64,000 bases of DNA from Selaginella moellendorffii (lineage: Eukaryota > Streptophyta > Lycopodiopsida > Selaginellales > Selaginellaceae), in the NCBI RefSeq assembly GCF_000143415.4, contig NW_003314278.1:586845-650844 (forward strand), written 5' to 3'. Below the pieces are notes generated by a model, which saw only the letters and a program-made list of their open reading frames with translations, ran no database searches and had not been told where the DNA came from. Positions 21,713 through 31,145 of the stretch are shown in pieces. Position 1 is the stretch's first letter; every line of letters begins with the position of its first letter. The position numbers and the translations under genes were made by a program.

Positions 21713-22915
21713 AATGGCGGCAACTGGAGGCGCGTGGCGGAAATCCGTGGCGCCATCGAATGCTCGGAATGGATTCCTGGAAGCACGATCGAGATTGAAT
21801 GCGGGCACATTCCGGCAACAGCAGCAGCAGCGAGGATTTCAAGTGATAACGGCAGCTACACGACTGTTCACAGAGAGCGGAAGCCGATGGTGAAATTGCG
21901 TGGTATAGGGTTCTTGCCTCCTGATTTTCTTGTTTCCTCGCTGCTGGCCCAATCTCAACATTGTCTTGTATCCCGATCCCAAGCTCCGCGCGAGGAACAT
22001 CCGCATCAATTCCTTTGATGATAACCTCAAGAAGCTTGTCGATGAGATGCTGGACGTGATGTACAGGTATGTTCTTCGCGAATTTCATCGCTGCCAAACG
22101 CTGGCATGCTTTGTTTTCTTGTCTTCTTTTCTTTTTTGCCAGGACAGATGGAGTAGGCTTGTCCGCTCCACAGGTAGGCGTCAATGAACATCCGCATCAA
22201 TTCCTTCAATGATAATGTCAAGAAGCTTATGCTGGACGTGACGTACAGGTATGTTCCTTGCGAATTTCATCACTGTCCAACGTTGGCATGCCTTGTCTTT
22301 CTTTTCGTTTTCGCCAGGACAGATGGAGTAGCCTTGTCCACTCCACAAGTATGTGTCAATGCCAAGCTCATGGTCTTTACTCCCGAGGGCGAAAGAGGCA
22401 AAGGCAAAGGGTACGTTTTCGTGAATCCAATGATTGTCAAGTTTGGGAAACAGCAAGAAGCTGATACTCTAGAAGGATGCCTACCTTTTTATGGCGCTCA
22501 AGCCGATGTCTAGGTACTATTCCTTTGTACATAGAGATTCTCTTTTATAGCTTGCGTCTTTGTTTCCAGAGACCGATATCAATCCAAGTTGAAAGCTCAA
22601 GACATCAATGGGAAGAAATTTGGTACCGCCTTCAGGGGCTGGACTGCTCGAATTTTCCAACATGGAGGTAATGTCTCCTTTGTTTTTTTTCTGTGCAAAC
22701 ATCAAGGTGGCCATGGTATTTGTTCGCACAGGGTGTCCTTTACATCGACCAGATGACTCCAAAATCACTGAACTCAATTGGACAAAAACTTTTGGTAAGA
22801 GATTCCATAGTTGTATGTGCCCTCATGTCGGCTTTGTTTGCAGAATCTGGAAGAGGAAGAGGTCTGCGACGCCTCGTCCCAATGCGGTTAAAGACAATCT
22901 GTTAAGTTTGATTCC
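21713..22915 (+). pseudogene. PDF1B: peptide deformylase 1B pseudogene, copy B
   Basis: The best-preserved transit-peptide exon of the three copies: it starts ATGGCGGCAACTGGAGG and continues as SVAPSNARNGFLEARSRLN to 21,886, then a donor. Exon 2 has lost part of its start. An internal tandem duplication of the exon 2-intron-exon 3 pair (about 21,993-22,183 and 22,188-22,365) gives two versions of motif 1: GVGLSAPQ, the intact family form, and GVALSTPQ. Copy B alone keeps the AKLMVFTPEGERGKGKGYVF segment that A and C lack. Motif 2 reads EGCLPFYGA, a stop follows, and the HEYDH motif is damaged (QHGG). Dead, but useful for rebuilding the history. Confidence 0.85.
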
Positions 22916-22989
22916 GCTCATCTCCTGCGAAGATGCTTGGTTCGATTACGCGCTCCGTTTTCAACTTACCGGAAACTTCAGCTGACGAA

Positions 22990-23880
22990 GAACAATAAGC
23001 CTAAAAGCGAATCCAACCGAGCGGTGAGTGCCTTGCTTTTATTTCCATCGTAGAAGATGGCTAGAAGCTGAACCTTTTCTCCTTTTCTTTTCTTGTGTGA
23101 TATTTTTTCAGAGTTTCAGAGTTGACGATCCCGCGCCACACGAACTACCATCTGAAAGCAATATGGCCAACCTTCATATCATCCTGGTTAACGCTGAGAA
23201 GAGAATCAGAGCACTGACTGCCTCCAAAACTACATCGGTGAAAAAGGCCAGAAGAAGTGTGAAGAAGAAACATGGCCAGCTAAGTGAAGCTCCGTTGGGC
23301 GGGCCTTTTGTGTTGCCTCTCCTGAGGAGCCCAAGGAGGAGCTCTTGTTTTCCTGAATTTCCTGAAGTTCTTTCATACCCGACAACGGTTTATAGCAGCA
23401 AGGCTGACGCAATGCAGTTCCGAGGAAGAGTTGTGGCCATCACGGGTTGATAGATGGAGGTTTAGCAGTCCAGATGAAGACCTTTCTATTGGCTCGAGCA
23501 CTTCAGCAGATTTCGGTCAGATTACCGGTCAGAATTCGGTCTTAAGGAGAGAGAGTTTGGAAGTCCCATCTCTAGGAACTTTGGGACAACTTCGTTATTC
23601 TCCAGGTGCTTTAATTCAAGCAAGATACTCGAGCAACGTTGCGGCAGAAAGAAATTGCAGCGCTCCGGGCGAGGAAGTGGTCCGAGTCTTCCGGACGGAG
23701 GCGCGAAAATGAGGATATGTCCGGGAAAGCAGGTGTATCAACACAGGGAAGGCCGAGTTGCGACTCAGGAATTCAAACGCAACAACAGAGGTGGCGGCGA
23801 AAGTTCCGAAAGACCAGCGTCCGGAATCGGGAGAAGCAACTAGACGACGGCCAGGATGTTGAGATCGGCGTGGAAGGCTA
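22990..23880 (+). pseudogene. unrecognised coding-like spacer, copy B
   Basis: Nearly identical to 8,440-9,330. The same three partial frames appear in the same order, with no open path through them. Function unknown. Confidence 0.33.
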
Positions 23881-23988
23881 GCAGGCAAAGTAAACAGTGT
23901 GGGCGCTAACCTCGTGTTTTTGCAAAAACTTGCAGGAGGATACGTGCGGGATTGAAGTTTCCGCAGTTGCCAAGTAAGACTTAGCACT

Positions 23989-23998
23989 CTATAAAATC
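23989..23998 (+). promoter_or_regulatory. TATA box of intact lipase
   Basis: TCTATAAAAT, 35 bp before the upstream ATG at 24,024 and conserved in all three copies. Confidence 0.6.
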
Positions 23999-24092
23999 CT
24001 CTTTTTGATAAGGAGTTGCGGTCATGTTTTCAAGCTATCCTTTTATTCTTCTCTTCGCTCTTGATCTTCGACATTGTGAGGCTTTTTCCAGT

Positions 24093-25828
24093 ATGGGCAC
24101 TCGTGTCGCAGATGATAGATGCTATCTCGTAGCACACTATACGAGCGTGTGGTCGTACCTGTGGCCTCACATCTCGCATTCTTTGGACGTCGGGAGTGTG
24201 AACTTGGATTGGAGGGCGAGATTTTCTCTGTTTATGCTCTGGATCGTGAGGTCTGTCTCTCAACCGCTGAAGCACTTTGGAAGATGGGTGGAGAAGGCAA
24301 TTAACCTTTGTGCATCCAATGGAGGAATTCTCAGGACCTTGTATACTCTTTCGATGGATCCACAAGGTAACTAGAATTGATTTCACGGTGTTGACTTTTG
24401 ATTGTGTGCTGTTCCTCCAGCGCTTGTTGATCCTTCCGAGGATTCGGAGAGCTACCTAACTTTCAACGGCCACATGGAACCAAGAATCAGCCTCCTCCAA
24501 GCCCCTTCGTCTCAGCGTCTGTGTCTTTCATGTCCAGACTCCAAAGCGGTAGCAGATGTTTGTGCTATGGCGTCTAAGGTTGCGTATGAGAACCCGAAGT
24601 TCATCGAATTTGTCGTGAATCAGAATTGGAAGGTAAGTCCAAGCCTTGCACAACCTCTGACTCCATCAGCTTCTCCTTTGCAGATGCATCTACTAGGAAC
24701 TTACAACTGTTGGAACGGTAAGAGGTTGCTATCCAGTTTCATCTGACGTTGCCCTCACCCTTTCATGCTACAGAGTTTCAGAAAGAAAACTCGACTCAAG
24801 CATTCATCTTCGCGGACCGGGAAACTGATGCCGGAGCCATCGTTCTTGCCTTCCGGGGAACGGAAGCCTTCAATGCATACGACTGGTGCACAGACTTGGA
24901 TTTCTCCTGGTACGAGCTCCCCCAGCTCGGCCGTGTCCATCTCGGATTCCTCGAAGCACTGGGCTTGGGCGACAGGAACAGGATGCAAAGCTTCCAGAGG
25001 TTGAAGCAGAACATCTACGAGAACTCGAGGACTCCGTTGCCACAGACTCCAACATCTGGATTACCCGACTTTGTCCTCAGCGATGAGACGAAGCTGCTCG
25101 CATACGACCACATCAGTGCGGAGCTCGTCACCATCCTCCGGAAACACAGAAACGCAAAGCTCTACATCACCGGTCACAGCCTCGGCGGCGCTCTGGCGAC
25201 GCTCTTCACCGCCATGCTCTTCTGCAACCGGGAAGAGAATCGAGTCTTTTACAGCACCGAGGACGACGTTGCCAGGAGGCTCGCGGCGCTCTATACGTTT
25301 GGCCAGCCCCGCGTTGGGGACAAGAGCTTTGCGTCCTTCATGGACACCAGCTTAAACAAGCCAACCATGAGGTACTTTAGAGTTGTCTACAATAACGACA
25401 TGGTAGCTCGAGTTCCCTTCGACAACTCTTTGTTTGGCTTCAAGCATTTCGGGAATTGCTGCTACTTCACTTACAACTACACCCTCCAGGTAGTTTACTT
25501 CGAGACACTGCTCTCTGTGTAGGATCCATATTAACGTTCTGCACAGATCCTTCCAGACGAGCCATTTCCCAATTTCTTCTCCCCGGTTTACATGGTGCTG
25601 TCCCGGCTTTACGCGCTGTTCGAGCTCGTCCAGAGCTTCTTCATGAGCTATAGATATGGCGGGGAGTTTAGCGAGACGAGGTTGTCCACTGTGGCAAGGA
25701 TTGCAGGCTTGCTCGTGCCTGGGATCGCCGGCCACAGCTTGGTGAATTACATCAACTGCGTCAGGCTGGGGCCCGACCATCTCGATCCGGCGTGCCTGCA
25801 AAACATGGAGTGGGATAAATCCCAGTAA
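24093..25828 (+). CDS. class-3 triacylglycerol lipase, oil-body-lipase-like, intact copy B
   Basis: Five exons: 24,093-24,366, 24,421-24,632, 24,684-24,717, 24,774-25,489 and 25,547-25,828, all with GT-AG introns, giving 505 residues. The lipase box is GHSLGG within YITGHSLGGALATLF, and the family motif FGQPRVGDKSF and the catalytic-His context GHSLVNYINCV follow. The N-terminal SNGGILRTLYTL and FNGHMEPRISLL blocks resemble plant OBL1-type lipases, which hydrolyse storage oil at lipid droplets; that localisation is inferred. In the inverted copy an intron ends right before the ATG used here. In A and B the donor of that intron is lost, so an in-frame upstream ATG (24,024) could add 23 hydrophobic residues. 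Copy A is frameshifted, so this is the only full-length member here. Confidence 0.88.
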
Positions 25829-26384
25829 GCATCGCAACTTCGTACATGTCAAATAAAACTTACACATTGTCATTCAGAAAATATAAAAAATGAACACAAT
25901 TACATTGCCTTCAAAACTGAATGCACAATGGAATTCTCTGTATGGAGACAGGGCTATTACTGGTGAAAATGCAAGCATGGAATGAAACTATGCAATTTAT
26001 CCTTACCACCCAGAAAGGAACCATAGACAAAGCATTGATGATTGAATCTATCCACCTCGAGTATGAGTTCCACAAAAGATGGTGGCATGACTGTGTGGCT
26101 TGTTGCAATCAGATGTCCTCTATTTCTTTAACTACAGCTCTAACTCTACAATATCTTTCCACTCCAAATTGCCACTTGTGCCTGGAGTGCTTCCAAGTTG
26201 AAAATGTTGTTGATGCTGTTGAACAACATTAATTCAAACATTCAATCCCATGGTTTTCAGAGAAGTGGATTGAATAGTGAACATTAGCCATGCCATCTAA
26301 ACCCAAGCTTCCAAGAGGCATGTGGTAATACATTGGTAAAAGTTTTGATATTTTAAACAAATATAGTACTCAAGTCTAGGCTAT
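25829..26384. other. lipase 3' flank, copy B
   Basis: Matches 11,266-11,825. No gene supported. The AT-rich end is the edge of the duplicated block. Confidence 0.65.
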
Positions 26385-27252
26385 GTAAGGCTATGACATG
26401 AATAAATTATAATCTATATGAATAATTATATAGCATATAAACTCTAGAAAACTATTTGGATAACAATGTCTCAGTGAAAAATAATTTATTTGGAAAACTA
26501 TACACTAAAAATTATGTGAAAAATCCATATGAAAATGAAAATTTATACATAAGGCTAAAAATATATTAAAAAAACAATACCAAAAGGATAGCCGCACACC
26601 AAATTTGCAAGTGGGAAAAGCCGTGTTTGATCGCTTCGTGGAGTCTGGACAGTGGCTCCAGTGACATGCTCATGGTCAAGCTCTATTGCCTGTGGAAGAA
26701 GTTATTGCTCGTTTTGCAAACCATGGCAGCCAAGTTTGGCATTTCCTGGATTGTCAATGGACAAGCAAACAGGTGGCATTGTAGTGGCTACACTCGGCAG
26801 TGCAGCGTGGGAGTAGAGAGAAGATCGAGGTATAGTTTCAAGAGATTGCGAAAAGATCTTTACATATACTTCCAGCACAGCTATAAAAAATTGGAAAACC
26901 TGAAAACACCGACATTTCTCAAGTGTTTATCGTTGGCTGAGCACCTAAGTGATCTCTTGCGTGCGTTCCACGCATTGAGCGCATCCTGGGGACTTGGTGA
27001 TTTGACGACCAACAAGAGTCTTGAGCATGCTATCGTAGAACCTCTTTTGCCCCCTGGCAAGCTCCGCTTCACCGCCAAGGGTAGGCATCTTGTTATACCC
27101 TTGTACCGTCCTGCAAGTCTGTCAATACCAAAAAGCTTGGAAACGCAGCTCTTACCTGATGAAGAAGCGGCCACCGGGTGAAGACCATTGGGGATTCTCA
27201 TCTTGATCTTAGCAAAGTCCTTCTTCCACGTTTCGAAGTTGTTCTGTAATTC
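26385..27252 (+). repeat. partial direct copy C1 of the duplicated block
   Basis: Matches copy B from about 19,258 to 20,227 (AT-rich end of the leader and 3' part of the minus-strand relic), then stops within gttctgtaattc, where the inverted segment begins. The relic here is a third damaged version of the unrecognised gene (26,620-27,250, minus strand). Confidence 0.88.
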
Positions 27253-27301
27253 CATGAAAGGGTGAGGGCAACGTCAGATGAAACTGGATAGCGACCTCTT
27301 A

Positions 27302-28045
27302 CCGTTCCAACAGTTGTAAGTTCCTAGTAGATGCATCTGCAAAGGAGAAGCTGATGGAGTCAGAGGTTGTGCAAGGCTTGGACTTACCTTCCAATTCTGA
27401 TTCACGACAAATTCGATGAACTTCGGGTTCTCATACGCAACCTTAGACGCCATAGCACAAACATCTGCTACCGCTTTGGAGTCTGGACATGAAAGACACA
27501 GACGCTGAGACGAAGGGGCTTGGAGGAGGCTGATTCTTGGTTCCATGTGGCCGTTGAAAGTTAGGTAGCTCTCCGAATCCTCGGAAGGATCAACAAGCGC
27601 TGGAGGAACAGCACACAATCAAAAGTCAACACCGTGAAATCAATTCTAGTTACCTTGTGGATCCATCGAAAGAGTATACAAGGTCCTGAGAATTCCTCCA
27701 TTGGATGCACAAAGGTTAATTGCCTTCTCCACCCATCTTCCAAAGTGCTTCAGCGGTTGAGAGACAGACCTCACGCTCCAGAGCATAAACAGAGAAAATC
27801 TCGCTCTCCAATCCAAGTTCACACTCCCGACGTCCAAAGAATGCGAGATGTGAGGCCACAGGTACGACCACACGCTCGTATAGTGTGCTACGAGATAGCA
27901 TCTATCATCTGCGACACGAGTGCCCATACTGGAAAAAGCCTCACAATGTCGAAGATCAAGAGCGAAGAGAAGAATAAGAGGATAGCTTTAAAACATAAAA
28001 TTCCGACTTACCACAACTCCTTATCAAAAAGAGGATTTTATAAAG
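27302..28045 (-). pseudogene. 5' half of lipase, inverted copy C (exons 1-3 only)
   Basis: Exon 1 (ATG at 27,927; MGTRVADDRCYLV), exon 2 (DPSEDSESYLTFNGHMEP) and exon 3 (MHLLGTYNCWN) are open and keep their splice sites. Catalytic exons 4 and 5 are missing because the copy ends just upstream of exon 4. It alone preserves a full leader intron: donor gtaagtcgg after gagttgtg, acceptor tttttccag before the ATG. A TATA box (acTTTATAAAAT) lies near 28,035-28,044. Confidence 0.85.
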
Positions 28046-28149
28046 TGATAAGTCTTCTTGAAACAACTCGGCAACCGCGGAAACTTCAATCCCGCACGTA
28101 TCCTTCTGCAAGTTTTTGCAAAAACACGAGGTTAGCGCCCACACTGTGT

Positions 28150-28950
28150 ACTTTGCCTACTAGCCTTCCACGCCAATCTCAACGTCCTGGCCGTCGTCTA
28201 GTTGCTTCTCCCGATTCCGGACGCTGATCTTTCGGAACTTTTGCTGCCACCTCTGTTGTTGCGTTTGAATTCCTGCGTCGCGACTCGGCCTTCCCTGTGT
28301 TGATACACCTGCTTTCCCGGACATATCCTCATTTTCGCGCCTCCGTGATAAACATCCGGAAGACTCGGACCACTTCCTCGCCCAGAGCGTTGCACTTTCT
28401 TTCTGCCGCAACGTTGCTCGAGTATCCTGCTTGAATTAAAGCACCTGGAGAATAACGAAGTCGTCCCAAAGGTCCGAGAGATGGGACTTCCAAACTCTCT
28501 CTCCTTAAGACCGAATTCTGACCGGTAATCTGACCGAAATCTGCTGAAGTGCTTGAGCCAATAGAAAGGTCTTCATCTGGACTGCTAAACCTCCATCTAT
28601 CAACCCGTGATGGCCACAACTCTTCCTCGGAACTGCATTGCGTCAGCCTTGCTGCTATAAACCGTTGTCGGGTATGGAAGAACTTCAGGAAAACAAGAGC
28701 TCCTCCTTGGGCTCCTCGAGAGAGGCAACACAAAAGGCCCGCCCAATGGAGCTTCACTTAGCTGGCCATGTTTCTTCTTCACACTTCTTCTGGCCTTTTT
28801 CACTGATGTAGTTTTGGAGGCGGTCAGTGCTCTGATTCTCTTCTCAGCGTTAACCAGGATGATATGAAGGTTGGCCATATCGCTTTCAGATGGTAGTTCG
28901 TGTGGCACGGGATCGTCAACTCTGAAACTCTGAAAAAATATCACACAAGA
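28150..28950 (-). pseudogene. unrecognised coding-like spacer, copy C
   Basis: Inverted counterpart of 8,440-9,330. Here one frame (28,757-28,329) stays open for 142 codons because of small indels, but its start is in a different phase from the conserved KTTSVKKARRSVKKK frame. Not assigned. Confidence 0.33.
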
Positions 28951-28989
28951 AAAGAAAAGGAGAAAAGGTTCAGCTTCTAGCCATCTTCA

Positions 28990-30140
28990 CGATGGAAATA
29001 AAAGCAAGGCACTCACCGCCCGGTTGGATTCGCTTTTACGCTTATTGTTCTTCGCCAGCTGAAGTTTCCGGTAAGTTGAAAACGGAGCGCGTAATCAAAC
29101 CGAGCATCTTCACAGGAGACGACCGGGATCAAACTCAACAGTTTGTCTTTAACCGCATCGGGACGAGGCGTCCCAGACCTCTTCTCAAACTCCTGTTCCA
29201 GATTCTGCAAACAAAGCCGACATGAGGGCACGTACAACTATGGAATCTCTTACCAAAAGTTCTTGTCCAATTGAGTTCAGTGCTTTTGGAGTCATCTGGT
29301 CGATGTAAAGGACACCCTGTGCGAACAAATACCACGGCCACCTTGATGTTTGCACAAAAATAAAACAAACGAGACATTATCTCCAGGTGATCATACTCAT
29401 GTCGGAAAATTCGAGCAGTCGCCCCTGAAGGTGGTACCAAATTTCTTCCCGTTGATGTCTTGAGCTTTCAACTCGGATTGATATTGGTCTCTGGAAACAA
29501 AGACGCAAGGTATAAAAGAGAATCTCTATGTACAAAGGAATAGCACCTAGACATCGGCTTGAGCGCCATAAAAAGGTAGGCATCCTTCGAGAGTATCAAC
29601 TTCTCGCTCTTTCCCAAACTTGACAGTCATTGGATTCACGAAAACGTACCCTTTGCCTTTGCCTAATTGTGGAGTCGACAAGCCTACTCCATCTCTCCTG
29701 GCAAAAATGAAAGAAAGACAAGAAAACAAGGCATGCCAACGTTGGACAGTAATGAAATTCGCGAGGAACATACCTGTACGTCACGTCCAGCATAAGCTTC
29801 TTGACATTATCATCGAAGGAATTGATGCGGATGTTCCTCGCGCGGAGCTTGGGATCGGGATACAAAACAAAGCTAAGATTGGAATTGAATTCCACAGGGC
29901 CAGCTGCGAGGAAACAAGAAAATCAGGAGGCAAGAACCCTATACCACGCAATTTCACCATCGGCTTCCACTCTCTGTGAACAGTCGTGTAGCTGCCGTTA
30001 TCACTTGAAATCCTCGCTGCTGCTGCTGTTGCCGGAATGTGCCCGTATTCAATCTCGATCGTGCTTCCAGGAATCCATTCCGAGCATTCGATGGCGCCAC
30101 GGATTTCCGCCACGCGACGGCACATCACCGCCAGAAATTA
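28990..30140 (-). pseudogene. PDF1B: peptide deformylase 1B pseudogene, copy C
   Basis: The minus strand carries the exon reading NSNLSFVLYPDPKLRARNIR without interruption, which is the empty site of the copia element. Motif 1 is DGVGLSTPQ and motif 2 EGCLPFYGA with the same stop as in A. The metal-binding motif is best preserved here as RHEYDHLE, but with Gln to Arg and out of frame with the preceding exon. The C-terminal exon has EEEFEKRSGTPRPDAVK. Dead, and closer to A than to B. Confidence 0.82.
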
Positions 30141-30845
30141 GGGTTCTTGCAAGGTTTTATATTGGCTGCTTGAGATTTCTCTATGGTAAATTTTGCCAAG
30201 ACAAGACTGAAAATAAAGTGGAACTTCTCTCGGCTCTAAGATAGCAGCTCAAAGGCATTCTAATTGAGTTGAGCTATAGAACTTATCTATATTTCAAAAC
30301 CGAACACTTCGATTTCAAGATATAGGTTTGTGAATTACTTGGATTTCAATATCAACATCTTGACATTAGCATAAGAGAATGTTTGAAAGAACTGATTGAT
30401 AAGTATTTGAATGTGATTTCAGGTAAACAATTATGTGATACACTCCCCCCTAGTAAACTGTCAAGGAAAAAATTAATAATTTGCACACTTTATAAAAGTG
30501 GGTGGATAGCCATGCTTCTCTCCAGAACTTCCAGCTTGGAAACGGAAGCCTCAAGCAAGTAGCAAGCATTGGAGCATCGGCCACTTCAATATGGTTCTCC
30601 AATTCAGGTAGGACCTCTAGCACTACCTGTCTTTTCTGCTCTCCACATATCCTGAGCACAGTCCAAAAGAGCCCCGGAATTTCATCTTGACGAACACTTT
30701 TATATTCCCCTCCATTAGGAAACAAAACTCATGAAAGATCACGGTAAAAAAGTTAAAATCATTTCTTCTCTATGCAAGCATCATAGGTTTGCTGCCGTGG
30801 GGATGTCAGGCTCTTCATTGCGTCAACAAGCTCATCGCCAACGAG

Positions 30846-31055
30846 TCGTGCGATGCGCGGGACTGCGCTGGGAAAGCCAAGAAGATCTCCACGAAGTGCT
30901 TGGGCATGATCGCGGGCGGGGTCTCCTCCGCGAAGATCCGTCCACCTCCGCCGCTACCTCCTTGAGCTGCTCCAGCGATTCCTTGCTCCCTCCATCGCAA
31001 CAATTCTCCACGAAATGGGTGACAAGGGAGAGTAGCATCGGCGCCGAGAAGCGGT
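30846..31055 (-). other. unrecognised coding-like insert between PDF1B fragments
   Basis: GC-rich segment unlike its surroundings. The minus strand reads APMLLSLVTHFVENCCDGG and, after a frame change, IFAEETPPAIMPKHFVEIF. This looks like a real protein piece with one frameshift, but I cannot name the family. It sits between the end of the inverted copy and another PDF1B exon. Confidence 0.4.
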
Positions 31056-31145
31056 AGCTAAATTTCTTCCCATTGATGTCTTGAGCTTTCAACTCGGATC
31101 GATATCGGTCTCTGGAAACAAAGACACAAGGTATAAAAGAGAATC
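31056..31145 (-). pseudogene. PDF1B: extra copy of one PDF1B exon
   Basis: Minus-strand KAQDINGKKF exon with flanking intron sequence (ctttgtttccag), matching 7,995-8,060 in copy A. It shows that the rearrangement broke inside PDF1B more than once. Confidence 0.75.

Larger units (their letters stand above)
17674..26384 (+). repeat. segmental duplication, copy B
   Basis: Same order as copy A but without the copia element. It holds the only intact lipase. Its AT-rich leader (17,681-19,535) matches 1-1,669 with extra insertions near 18,325 and 18,850. Confidence 0.93.
27253..30845 (-). repeat. inverted copy C2 of the duplicated block
   Basis: Reverse complement of copy A from about 10,217 back to 3,028 without the copia element: lipase exons 3-1, spacer, PDF1B relic, then the start of the minus-strand relic. 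With copy B it forms a 3.5-kb inverted repeat. At its right end it runs into unrelated sequence at 30,846. Confidence 0.9.

Noticed and set aside
26627-27181. 184-codon plus-strand ORF over the relic in copy C (also 1,704-1,988 and 19,553-19,753)
   Set aside because: Interrupted in A and B, while the minus strand over the same bases gives peptides that end at proper splice sites; treated as a shadow.
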